A stretch of 64,000 bases of DNA, from assembly GCA_903895195.1 (NCBI GenBank), contig CAITSZ010000039.1:17292-81291 (forward strand), given 5' to 3'. The DNA comes from an uncultured Chlorobiaceae bacterium. GTDB taxonomy: Bacteria; Bacteroidota; Chlorobiia; Chlorobiales; Chlorobiaceae. Below, piece after piece: positions 35,080-44,137 of the stretch (position 1 is the first letter of the stretch; each line of letters begins with the position of its first letter). The translations under genes and the position numbers were made by a program. The notes beneath the pieces were generated by a model, which worked only from the letters and a program-made list of their open reading frames with translations, ran no database searches and was not told the DNA's origin.

Positions 35080-36723
35080 AAGAGTGATTGAATAAAAATT
35101 CTCCGGCTGATGAAAATCGGCCGGGGCTGTTGATGCCGCCTCCCACCATGGAAACAAGCCATACTCTCCCCTGCCTGAAGATATGCAGCACTGCAATGCA
35201 ACTCTCTGCCCATTCATGAACGGCTCCAGCAGCCTATAGGAAAACTCCATCCCGAAACTTTCAGCACTCTTTACTATGCTGATATCCCCCATCCATCGCT
35301 CCTCTGAAAGGATGGCATACCCTTCAGCTCTTTTTCTTGGAGCGTCGAATCGCAATGCTACCCAGTTGCCCTCCGCAGTCATTTCAAACTCGAGATAACC
35401 GCAAGAGAAATCAGTATGAGCGATAAAGAGCTCCGAAACGCCATACTGCCATAGTCCATCAGTAAACGTGCCTGCAAGAGCTGCAGAAGGTGGTTTTATG
35501 GAAAATAGTGATGAATTGCTGTTACGGGTTGTCCAGCGTACAAAAGGGGCTTCAGGTGCAGCTATGGCAGCCTGTATCGAAAGCAGTTGTTCAACTGCAG
35601 CAAATCCCCCGGGCGGGATTTCCCTTTCGGCAAACCTATAGCCGACAAATGAGCCTTCGATCAGCTTCAGAGGAAAGAGAGTCTCCGGGATTGCCGTCAA
35701 CTTGCTCAACTTTATTGGTGGCCATAGAAGACCGGCCCAACCTTTCGAAGGGTCATGAACATCGACAACGCTCTCGACCCCGCATGAAGCAAGAAGCTTT
35801 TCATCAAACAAGCCGATACACTGTACTTCAAGATCAAGTTCTACACCCGCATCTCGCTTTGCAGCAGTTTTCATGCGAGCAGCAAGTTTTAGAACATCTG
35901 TTGCAGTTGCCCCTCCCTTGTTGTAAATGAAGTTGGCATGGTGTTCGCTGACTACGGCACCCCCTTCACGACTGTCCTTAAAACCAAGTTCCTCAAAAAT
36001 AGTCCCGCTTGAACGACCGGCAACATAGTTGTTCTTAAAGGTCGAACCGCAGCTCGGAAAATCGAAATGATGCTTTTGATTGCGCTCTTCCTCAAACCTG
36101 TCCATCTGAAGTTTGATATCCTCTTGCGAGCATGTCTCAGGAAAACGAAGAAGCACAGCAATAACTATGGCAGGATTATCCATCAGAGAGGTTTTCTTGT
36201 AACCATGAAAAACCTCTTCAGGGGTCATCCACCGCAATCGTCCGTCAATAGTCATTGTCTGGATACCGCTGGTAACTGCAGAAATTTCACCTCCAAAGCA
36301 GCGGGCATTCATTCTGACCGTAGATCCAATCTGACCTGGAAGCCTGTAAAGCCACTCTCCCCCTCCCCTACCACATGAAAGCAGCTCTTCGGCAATAAGG
36401 GTGTTGTCTGCACCTGCCTCGCACCAGAGTTCATCATCGGATATCCAGCACATCCGTTGCATTCGGTCTAATGAGATAACTATACCAGGGAATCCGGAAT
36501 CGGAAAAGAGGATATTACTTCCCTTTCCCATAATGGCAAGAGGAAGTTTATGCTCGCTGTTCCAAAAAAGAAGATCGGCAAGTTCTGAAGGGGTTCCGGG
36601 ATGAGCAAGATAACGAGCTCTCCCCCCTATCTGGTAATAGGCACGTGAAGCAAGAGAAACATTGGATTCAAAACTACAGGGAAGAGATAACTCATGCATA
36701 AGGTAGAGGCTTTTGATGGTCAT
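35074..36723 (-). CDS. murB: UDP-N-acetylenolpyruvoylglucosamine reductase with extra C-terminal domain
   Basis: About 549 residues. Residues 1 to about 315 are MurB, the flavoenzyme completing UDP-MurNAc: GSNILFSDSGFPG (FAD pocket), GQIGSTVRMNARCFGGE, catalytic serine region FPSCGSTFKN, and SEHHANFIYNKGGATATDV. The remaining roughly 220 residues are beta-rich with a DOMON/CBM9-like look (YLEFEMTAEGNWVALRFDA) and are absent from standard MurB (~300-340 residues). The ORF track starts at 36828; AAAGG ten bases before ATG 36723 fixes the start used here. Confidence 0.88.
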   Translation of the reverse strand: MTIKSLYLMHELSLPCSFESNVSLASRAYYQIGGRARYLAHPGTPSELADLLFWNSEHKLPLAIMGKGSNILFSDSGFPGIVISLDRMQRMCWISDDELWCEAGADNTLIAEELLSCGRGGGEWLYRLPGQIGSTVRMNARCFGGEISAVTSGIQTMTIDGRLRWMTPEEVFHGYKKTSLMDNPAIVIAVLLRFPETCSQEDIKLQMDRFEEERNQKHHFDFPSCGSTFKNNYVAGRSSGTIFEELGFKDSREGGAVVSEHHANFIYNKGGATATDVLKLAARMKTAAKRDAGVELDLEVQCIGLFDEKLLASCGVESVVDVHDPSKGWAGLLWPPIKLSKLTAIPETLFPLKLIEGSFVGYRFAEREIPPGGFAAVEQLLSIQAAIAAPEAPFVRWTTRNSNSSLFSIKPPSAALAGTFTDGLWQYGVSELFIAHTDFSCGYLEFEMTAEGNWVALRFDAPRKRAEGYAILSEERWMGDISIVKSAESFGMEFSYRLLEPFMNGQRVALQCCISSGRGEYGLFPWWEAASTAPADFHQPENFYSITLL

Positions 36724-36862
36724 CAGAAACTGACCTTTACAACAAGAACTGACTAAAAATGAAAAGAAAACAGACGAAAATGGATAAATTCCATATTTTT
36801 CAGAGTCAAAACGCCTTCCGGCGTTCAATCTATATATTCAGAAACCCATTATCGCTCATACC

Positions 36863-37315
36863 ATGCCAGAAAGCAACGACCGCAGGGTAAACTTTGCCCT
36901 TGCACAAATTACTACTGAACAAATTGCCATTCTCCCTGAAGTCCTTGTTGAAGACAAGCCTATTACCATAAATGCCGGCCTTAATTTTGGTATTGACAGT
37001 AAACAGCATCTGTTGAAAGTAATGTTCAAAAATATCTTTCTGCAAGAGGAAACGCCGTTTATCATCATTGAAACAGGATGTGTTTTTGCCATAGATCCCG
37101 AATCATGGGCGCTTTTTTCAACTCAGGAAGACGGATTTTTTGTACTGCCAAAAAATTTTGCCGGTCATCTTGCGACACTGACGGCCAGCACAGCTCGGGG
37201 TATTTTGCACAACAAAACTGAAAACACTCCAATGAATCGGTTTTTTATTCCTGCCAATAACATTGAAGAGATGATACCGGATAACCTTGCTCTTCCTTTG
37301 GAACCTGCTTCCTGA
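36863..37315 (+). CDS. SecB-like small protein
   Basis: A 150-residue soluble protein. The pattern of a long beta sheet followed by a helix, including FVLPKNFAGHLATLTASTARGIL and a closing FFIPANNIEEM, resembles SecB-like chaperones, whose helix reads as FPYARETVSDLVNRGGFP in E. coli. Identity is low, so the function may be a solitary SecB-like or export-related chaperone. It stands alone, ending before a strong terminator. Confidence 0.5.
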   Translation: MPESNDRRVNFALAQITTEQIAILPEVLVEDKPITINAGLNFGIDSKQHLLKVMFKNIFLQEETPFIIIETGCVFAIDPESWALFSTQEDGFFVLPKNFAGHLATLTASTARGILHNKTENTPMNRFFIPANNIEEMIPDNLALPLEPAS

Positions 37316-37329
37316 AATAAAAACAGATG

Positions 37330-37364
37330 AACATTATGCCTGGCGTGACAGGCATAATGTTTTT
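37330..37364 (+). terminator. Rho-independent terminator
   Basis: AACATTATGCCTG (37330-37342) and CAGGCATAATGTT (37349-37361) form a perfect 13-bp stem with a 6-base loop, followed by TTTT. It ends the SecB-like gene and can serve the convergent nitroreductase gene from the other side. Confidence 0.9.
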
Positions 37365-37371
37365 CCGCCTC

Positions 37372-37938
37372 TCACTTCAAAAATGTTACGGTATCGGGTT
37401 TTCTCGGGGCAGCTTCGGGCAATGGCTGTGCACTGTAGCCAAAAACGGCTGCTGCATAGGGAACATGGCCTTCAGGAAAATTGAGTCCAAGAGTACTCAG
37501 TGATGCGGGACCTTCAGGGGTGCCATACACAATCATTGGAGAGTGAACCCAGCAGGAGCTTATCCCGAGTGACGAGGCTGCAAGTAACATGTTTTCCATT
37601 GCAAGCACACAGTCCCACAAGGGCGCTACTGCCTTACTGTCTCCTGACACGATTACAAGCGTAGGTGCATGGTAAAAGACATGAACATCATCACGGGTGG
37701 ATAATTCACGCAAACTCGGAATATCAGAATTCTTGAAACTCGCTTTACATAAAAGCTGAAGTTTTTCAATGAGATCATTATTCTTCACAACGGTAAAATG
37801 CCAAGGCTGATCTCCCATGGCTGTTGGGGCATACTGGCCTGCTACAAGGATCTGCCGGATATCTTTTTCATCAATCTGTTTTGACTCGTAAGCCCTTACA
37901 CTGCGTCGTTTAAGAATGGTTTGTATTGTCTCATTCAT
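37372..37938 (-). CDS. Nitroreductase family protein
   Basis: A 188-residue FMN-dependent oxidoreductase. RRSVRAYESKQIDEKDI is the N-terminal FMN-phosphate signature, followed by APTAMGDQPWHFTVV, and the C-terminal region GYSAQPLPEAAPRKP is typical of the family. Substrate range is broad (quinones, nitro compounds, flavins). It lies downstream of the hybrid kinase gene in opposite context only through a short gap, and may be read from its own promoter. Confidence 0.9.
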   Translation of the reverse strand: MNETIQTILKRRSVRAYESKQIDEKDIRQILVAGQYAPTAMGDQPWHFTVVKNNDLIEKLQLLCKASFKNSDIPSLRELSTRDDVHVFYHAPTLVIVSGDSKAVAPLWDCVLAMENMLLAASSLGISSCWVHSPMIVYGTPEGPASLSTLGLNFPEGHVPYAAAVFGYSAQPLPEAAPRKPDTVTFLK

Positions 37939-37996
37939 CTCTATCGTCTTTAACTGTTATAAAAAACACAACCAAATATAGTCGGCAAATGGCCCT

Positions 37997-39745
37997 TCAC
38001 TCATTATCAATGAGTTCACGCACTTTACATGCAAGTTCTTTGCGATTAAACGGTTTGCCAAGAAACGGCATTGCAACATCCTGATCCTCCTTAGGCTTTA
38101 AAAAGTCATCGGGATATCCTGAAATAAGCAGAATTTTAAGCCCGGGACGACTCTTTTTCAAAAGCAAGGCAAGATCACGTCCATTCATATCAGGCATGAT
38201 AACGTCAGTAATGAGCATATGGATACTATCTGGATAATCGCGTGAAAGTGCAATTGCCTCTGTTGGAGATTCTGCAACAAGCACCGTATATCCAAAACTT
38301 ATTAAAAAGTCAAACGTAATTTCCCTGACTAACTTATCATCCTCGACAAACAAAATAGTCTCATTGCCACCGGATATGAATTCATCTTTTTTAGGTAATG
38401 GGGATGAAGATGCTTTTCCAGCATATCTGGGCAGATAAATTTCGAATGTTGTCCCTTTTGCAATTTCGCTTGATACAAGAATGGCTCCATTGTTCTGCCT
38501 GACAATGCCATACACTGTAGCAAGTCCAAGACCGGTACTTGATGTTTTAGATTTTGTCGAGAAGAAGGGCTCAAAAACTGAATTCAGAGTGACTTTGTCC
38601 ATACCTTTGCCATTATCGTTGACAACAAGCAATATATAATCACCCGGAGCAAGTTCCTGATGGTCCAGGCAAAATGCATCATCAAGAGTGACATTACGGG
38701 TTTCGATGGAAAGCGTTCCGATTCCTTGAATGGACTCTTTTGAGTTGATGGCAAGATTGGTTACAATCTGGTCGATTTGGGTGGAATCCATCTTTACAGG
38801 CCAGAGCTCCTTTGCCTGTGATAAGATCAGCTCAATATTGGCTCCAAGCAGGTGTTTGAGCATATTAAGCGTTTTGGAAACTGCCGCATTGAAATCCAGC
38901 ACCTGTAAATCGATAGGTTGCTTTCGGGCGAACGCAAGCAGCTGACTTGTAAGTCCTGCTGATTTGAGAACCGACATCCGAAGGTCAGAAAAGATTTCCC
39001 TGTCGCGACTGTTCAACTCCTCAGAATCAATCAACAGATCAAGGTTGCCAAGCATAACCTGCAGCATATTGTTGAAATCATGGGCAACACCTCCCGCAAG
39101 CCTCCCTATCGACTCCATTTTCTGAGCCTGCATCAGATTTCCCTGAAGAATCGCGTTCTGCTCTTCAATCTGCTTTTGCTTGGTAATATCGGTAAGAATG
39201 GCTCTGCTTTCCTGAGCATCATCGCTTACGACAGCATCTATACGCACAATCATCTTAGGGGGAAAAGAAGCATTCGAAGCAGGGTGGAGATCTTCATTCA
39301 GAAGTCTCACCTCAACGTATTTTTGCTCTTTGCGACAAAACACCCTTTCCAGGAATGTATTGAATATCGAAAGGTCGAGTTGATTAATAAAACGCCCTAA
39401 TCGATCACCTTTCAAGGTGGATCGTTCAACGCGCAGCATCTTTGTTGCTGTCAGATTTACATCAAGTATCGTGCTGTCACGTGCAAGAGTCAGGTAACCC
39501 AATGGAGCAAACTCGTAAAGCTCAGTGTATCTCTCAAGACTTGCCTCCAGTTCTTCTCTATATTGCAGCAGTTCGTCCTGCTGCATTTCAAGTTCGATCT
39601 GATGAATAGAAAGTTCATGGATAATCCGCTGCATTTCCTCTGGCGTATTAAAAACCGGAGATGTTTTCTGAATTTCAGGCCAGCGTTCTTCTGCCTTACG
39701 TCTCAACTCAGAAAGTCCCTCGGCAAGCGCTTTCTTATTTTTCAT
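37997..39745 (-). CDS. PAS-containing hybrid sensor histidine kinase
   Basis: A 582-residue cytosolic sensor. Order: N-terminal coiled coil (HELSIHQIELEMQQDELL), a PAS domain (YEFAPLGYLTLARDSTILDVN), a HisKA with GRLAGGVAHDFNNML (phosphorylated His), a HATPase with VVNDNGKGM and SSTGLGLATVYG, and a C-terminal receiver with Asp in MLITDVIMPDMNG. No membrane segment. It lies 32 bases after the CheB-CheR-PAS gene, so the two probably form one signalling operon. Confidence 0.93.
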   Translation of the reverse strand: MKNKKALAEGLSELRRKAEERWPEIQKTSPVFNTPEEMQRIIHELSIHQIELEMQQDELLQYREELEASLERYTELYEFAPLGYLTLARDSTILDVNLTATKMLRVERSTLKGDRLGRFINQLDLSIFNTFLERVFCRKEQKYVEVRLLNEDLHPASNASFPPKMIVRIDAVVSDDAQESRAILTDITKQKQIEEQNAILQGNLMQAQKMESIGRLAGGVAHDFNNMLQVMLGNLDLLIDSEELNSRDREIFSDLRMSVLKSAGLTSQLLAFARKQPIDLQVLDFNAAVSKTLNMLKHLLGANIELILSQAKELWPVKMDSTQIDQIVTNLAINSKESIQGIGTLSIETRNVTLDDAFCLDHQELAPGDYILLVVNDNGKGMDKVTLNSVFEPFFSTKSKTSSTGLGLATVYGIVRQNNGAILVSSEIAKGTTFEIYLPRYAGKASSSPLPKKDEFISGGNETILFVEDDKLVREITFDFLISFGYTVLVAESPTEAIALSRDYPDSIHMLITDVIMPDMNGRDLALLLKKSRPGLKILLISGYPDDFLKPKEDQDVAMPFLGKPFNRKELACKVRELIDNE

Positions 39746-39777
39746 GCGAGATGTTTATCTATTGAGAGCTTTGCCAT

Positions 39778-42700
39778 TTAGGACTGTGGTTGAGGAATTT
39801 CAACAAAAAAAGTATAAACCTCCTTATGTATCTGCGTTTCAACATCCAGTTTCGGCAAAAAATTAGCTTTGATCCATAAAGCATTCTGATTAGGAGGTTG
39901 AATCACTCCAACAATGGAATTGCTGAAAGATTGACCCGTGCGCAAGGCAACGAATGCAGGATATTCTTCAGCAGGAAGAGTTGATCCATCTTCGCGCACG
40001 ATGTTCCATCTGAGCTCGGGTATCGTCTTGCCCTGCATTTCAGAAATTGAAAACCCAAGAATGCGCTGCGCTTCTCGATTTGCCGAAATGATTCGCCCTT
40101 CCGCATTCTGGATCATCACTCCTCCGACTATGGCCTCAAACAAAAAGCGAAAACTCTCATCACTATACTGCTGGCTCTGTTCAAACTTTTTGGACTCGGT
40201 GATATCGATGAACGTAATGACCACACCGTCTATTCTGTTTTCCTGGGTGCGGTACGGCATGATTCTCACCTTAAACCAACGGCCATCGGTTGCTGAAACC
40301 TGTTTTTCACTATAGACAAGGGTATGCAGTACATCCCGTGAATCATCAGCAAGGGTTGAATAATGCAAATCTGTAACGATATCGGTTATAGGTCGCCCAA
40401 TATCACTTACAATCAACTTGATGATCGTGGATGTCCGGGTTGTAAAGCGGCGAATGTTTAGCTCATTGTCAAGAAAGAGTGTGGCAATGTCCGTACTGTT
40501 CAGCAGGTTTTTCATATCGTTGTTTGCCTGCGAAAGGTCACTTACTTTGGACTGCAGCTCCTGATTCACCGTCTGCAACTCCTCGTTGAGAGACTGCATC
40601 TCCTCCTTTGAAGTGGTTAGTTCCTCATTGGTGCTCTGCATCTCCTCATTGGCCGACTGCATCTCCTCATTAGTGGATTTTAACTCTTCCTGCGATGTCT
40701 GCATCTCTTCACGAATACTCTCTATCTCATCTCGTGACACCTTGAGATCCTGCTCGAGCGACAAAATATGGCTTTGACTTATATCGATAGGAAAGGGTGC
40801 TTCAGGGGACGCAACCTGCTGATTATTTTGAATTTCTTCGAAAACAATCAGGACAAGTCCAAACAATTGATCGGGCTTTTCAAGCTGCTCTACACTCAGA
40901 GTCACAATCTCTTTCTCTGCGTCAGAGCCGATAATGATGCGTTTTTTGAAAACAGTTGATTTATTGATAATCGCATTACCAAAAAGAGTGGTGAGTTCAA
41001 ATCGGAACCCTTCACGGGCCATAGCAAAAATATTCCAGTTTGCTTTGCCCGCTGCCGGCTCAAGGTATTTTCCTGTACGGCCGTTTATATAGATTATATC
41101 TCCATTCTCATTCGTCAGCACTGCAGCAGGGGTATAATGAGCAAGCAAAACCTGATCGGTCATCGACTGCAGATTAAGTTCAGACGAATTAAATAGGTGC
41201 TTGAAATCAATACGATCAGAAGAATGAGGAGGTTTATGAGTGAACGCAACTGGAAAATCAAGAGGTTTGGAGCGTGCACCCATTGAACGTTGTCGAAAAA
41301 ACCTTGATTTTCCGTCAATCGATTCAAACAGATTATCGCTTGACCCTAACGATTCAGCACTCCCGAGAAAAAGAATAGCTCCGGGATTGAGAGTGTAATG
41401 AAATAATGGCAAGAGCTTTTTCTGCAACTCCTGCTCCATGTAGATAAGCAGATTGCGACATACCAGAATATCAAGCTTGGTAAACGGGGGGTCCATGATA
41501 ACATTATGCGGCGCAAAAACTATAGACTCCCGAATCTCTCTTGATATCTTATATCCCCGGTCATCTTTTTCAAAAAAACGCTGCAAACGAGCTGGAGATA
41601 AATCAACTGAGATATTGAGTGGATAAATTCCAAAACGAGCCTTTTCGATAGCGTCCTTGTCAAGATCGGATGCGAAAATCTGAATCCCGAAGTTTCTGGA
41701 AGGCTTAATTGATTCAATCGATTCTTTCAAAATTATAGCTAAAGAATAGGCTTCCTCACCGGTAGAACAGCCAGCCACCCATGCGCGAATAGTACCTCCT
41801 GACGGCATTGAAGCCAGAATAGATGGTATTCCCTTGGTTTTCAAAGCTTCCCATGCTGCAGGATCGCGAAAAAAACTGGTTACTCCTATAAGGAGTTCCT
41901 TAAAAAGGAGTTCCGTCTCGTGAGGATTTCCCTGCAAAAAATGCACGTAATCATTAATCTTGTCAATCTGATGTATGCCCATGCGCCTTTCGATACGGCG
42001 ATAAACAGTGTTTTTTTTATAGAGCGAAAAATCATGACCGGTTTGAGTGCGCAAGAGAATCACAACCTTTTCAAGTCCGCTCTGCGACTTGCTTTCGAGA
42101 GAACTATCCGGCTTCGACAACAGAGGGAGATAATTAAGATAGGCGTAGATAGCTGAGGGAAGCTTCTCTACTGGAGCTATGATATCGGCAAGACCGGCAT
42201 CGATAGCACTGCGAGGCATACCATCAAATTTGGCTGAAGTCGGTTCCTGCACAAAAACGCCACCACCTTTCTCCTTAATATCACGCAGTCCCAGGGTGCC
42301 GTCAGAGCCCATTCCAGAAAGGATTACACCAATGCTATACTGCTGCATGTCATCAGCCATAGAACGGAAAAAGAAGTCTATAGGAAGCCGCAGACCTCGA
42401 GGCTTGACCATATCCAGAAGATGCAGCACGCCATGCAGCAACGACATATCCTTATTGGGAGGAATGATGTAGATATGATCAGGTTCAATCTTTAGGCAAT
42501 CAGTGACCTGTTGGACATGGAGATCAGTAACGCGCTGAAGCAGTTCCACCATAATCCCTTTATGAGTAGGATCAAGATGCTGTACAATCACAAATGCCAT
42601 TCCACATTTGGGCGGAATGTTTTTCAGAAATATTTCAAGCGCTTCAAGGCCGCCAGCTGAAGAGCCAATGCCTACGATGGGAAAAGATCCAAGATTCTTT

Positions 42701-42792
42701 CTGTTGGATGATTTTGCCTTCACGTCTTCAGTTGCTGGCCTTGGTGCTGTTTTGGAGCTTTTTGTTGAGGGCTTTCTATTTTTTTCGATCAT
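39778..42792 (-). CDS. CheB-CheR-PAS fusion (chemotaxis-type methylesterase/methyltransferase)
   Basis: A 1,004-residue multidomain protein. The N-terminal CheB methylesterase has GIGSSAGGLEALE (Ser), VQHLDPTHKG (His) and SGMGSDGTLGLRD (Asp). CheR follows with VTSFFRDP, VAGCSTGEEAYSLA (SAM loop) and CRNLLIYM. A long coiled coil of repeated NEEMQS/NEELTT units links to PAS domains (one begins near LNSTDIATLFLDNELNIRRF). No CheA, CheW or MCP gene is in view. It is paired with the downstream hybrid kinase. Confidence 0.93.
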   Translation of the reverse strand: MIEKNRKPSTKSSKTAPRPATEDVKAKSSNRKNLGSFPIVGIGSSAGGLEALEIFLKNIPPKCGMAFVIVQHLDPTHKGIMVELLQRVTDLHVQQVTDCLKIEPDHIYIIPPNKDMSLLHGVLHLLDMVKPRGLRLPIDFFFRSMADDMQQYSIGVILSGMGSDGTLGLRDIKEKGGGVFVQEPTSAKFDGMPRSAIDAGLADIIAPVEKLPSAIYAYLNYLPLLSKPDSSLESKSQSGLEKVVILLRTQTGHDFSLYKKNTVYRRIERRMGIHQIDKINDYVHFLQGNPHETELLFKELLIGVTSFFRDPAAWEALKTKGIPSILASMPSGGTIRAWVAGCSTGEEAYSLAIILKESIESIKPSRNFGIQIFASDLDKDAIEKARFGIYPLNISVDLSPARLQRFFEKDDRGYKISREIRESIVFAPHNVIMDPPFTKLDILVCRNLLIYMEQELQKKLLPLFHYTLNPGAILFLGSAESLGSSDNLFESIDGKSRFFRQRSMGARSKPLDFPVAFTHKPPHSSDRIDFKHLFNSSELNLQSMTDQVLLAHYTPAAVLTNENGDIIYINGRTGKYLEPAAGKANWNIFAMAREGFRFELTTLFGNAIINKSTVFKKRIIIGSDAEKEIVTLSVEQLEKPDQLFGLVLIVFEEIQNNQQVASPEAPFPIDISQSHILSLEQDLKVSRDEIESIREEMQTSQEELKSTNEEMQSANEEMQSTNEELTTSKEEMQSLNEELQTVNQELQSKVSDLSQANNDMKNLLNSTDIATLFLDNELNIRRFTTRTSTIIKLIVSDIGRPITDIVTDLHYSTLADDSRDVLHTLVYSEKQVSATDGRWFKVRIMPYRTQENRIDGVVITFIDITESKKFEQSQQYSDESFRFLFEAIVGGVMIQNAEGRIISANREAQRILGFSISEMQGKTIPELRWNIVREDGSTLPAEEYPAFVALRTGQSFSNSIVGVIQPPNQNALWIKANFLPKLDVETQIHKEVYTFFVEIPQPQS

Positions 42793-43276
42793 CTGATAGC
42801 TTGATTATGGAAAAAGAGGATGATAACAAAACAAAAAAAACTTTTTTTGGACCGGCATAACTAACTATCGAATTGTATCTTGACCTGTTCCCCTGATTGG
42901 AAAACAGTATCAAAAAGAAGAGTCTGGAGATAAATTCGCTAATACAGCTGTATCGCTCTTAAATTTATATTTTTAAAGTGATTTATCCACAATTTGAATA
43001 AAAAGCCTTTATTGTTTCCCTTCCTGGATAATTTCTCTGTATACAAGAACCATAGCGAATCAGAGGTACTGCTTCTAACCTGCCGGTTTCCCTTTATGCA
43101 TACTTGATACCATTCAAAAACTTCTCATAAAATGCGGGGGGTTTACAGCCTTTAAATCATTTTTTGGCTACAAGCATCTTTGTTACTATGTTTTGTGGTT
43201 ATTATCGTTCTGCAATTGGCAGCAGTAACATTCATATGCAGATAACCTTCTACTATTTTCAGATTACAATAGAGTA
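42793..43276. other. AT-rich gap between cheB-cheR fusion and tatC
   Basis: About 480 bases with no supported gene. It holds divergent promoters. A single perfect DnaA-box nonamer TTATCCACA occurs at 42983-42991; one box alone does not make an origin. Confidence 0.5.
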
Positions 43277-44137
43277 ATGAGCGAGGAAAAAGAATCAATA
43301 CCATCCCCGGAGCTTCCTGAAGGCGACCAAAATAGTAGCTCTGATGAGCCTCTCATAACAGTCACTGAGATTACCTCCGACAATGAGGTTAGCGAGTCAG
43401 AACCGGATAGCGGCATGAATTTTATGGGCCATCTGGAGGAGATACGTTCACGACTTGTCAAGTCCGCCATTGCCTTGGTGGTTGTTACTGCCATATGTGC
43501 CAACTATTCTGATTTCCTTGTCAATGACATACTTATTGCCCCTCTGACGCGCAGCAGTAAAACCCTGGTATTGCAGAATCTTGTCCCTTATGGACAGCTC
43601 TCTCTTTACCTGCAGGTGGTTGTTTTTTCAGCGTTCATTATCTCTTTTCCTTTTCTTGCATGGCAGATCTGGCAGTTTGTTGCTCCGGGACTTCATGACA
43701 ATGAACGCAAGGCGGGACGGTTTTCAATACTGTTTATATCGCTCTCTTTTTTTACCGGTATCGGATTTGGTTATTTTGTTTTTCTTCCGGTCACCCTGCA
43801 ATTCTTTGCCAGCTTCGGAACGCCACAGATTAAGAACAATATCTCCGTTCAGGATTACGTCAGCTTTTTTATAGGCTCACTCCTTACTGCAGGGCTTGTG
43901 TTCGAACTCCCCTTCATTGCCTATATTCTGTCAAAGATAGGGCTTCTGACACCGGCCTTCATGAGATTTTACCGCAAACATGCCATAGTTTTTCTTCTGA
44001 TTGTTGCCGCGATTGTTACCCCGTCAACCGACATTGTGACCCAGCTTGTCATAGGTCTTCCAATGATACTGCTCTATGAGCTCAGCATTCTTATATCAGC
44101 TCATGTCAACCGCAAAAATAACGCTCTGAAAATGTGA
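43277..44137 (+). CDS. tatC: Twin-arginine translocase subunit TatC
   Basis: A 286-residue polytopic protein with six transmembrane helices. The conserved cytoplasmic start MGHLEEIRSRL and the FPFLAWQIWQFVAPGL segment are TatC signatures. An acidic Ser/Glu-rich extension of about 45 residues precedes the first helix. It recognises twin-arginine signal peptides of folded cofactor proteins. Its stop overlaps the esterase GTG start (44134-44137, GTGA). tatA/tatB are not in this window. Confidence 0.95.
   Translation: MSEEKESIPSPELPEGDQNSSSDEPLITVTEITSDNEVSESEPDSGMNFMGHLEEIRSRLVKSAIALVVVTAICANYSDFLVNDILIAPLTRSSKTLVLQNLVPYGQLSLYLQVVVFSAFIISFPFLAWQIWQFVAPGLHDNERKAGRFSILFISLSFFTGIGFGYFVFLPVTLQFFASFGTPQIKNNISVQDYVSFFIGSLLTAGLVFELPFIAYILSKIGLLTPAFMRFYRKHAIVFLLIVAAIVTPSTDIVTQLVIGLPMILLYELSILISAHVNRKNNALKM

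Noticed and set aside
42983-42991. Replication origin signalled by a DnaA box TTATCCACA
   Set aside because: Only a single box was seen, without dnaA/dnaN or further boxes, so it is probably chance.
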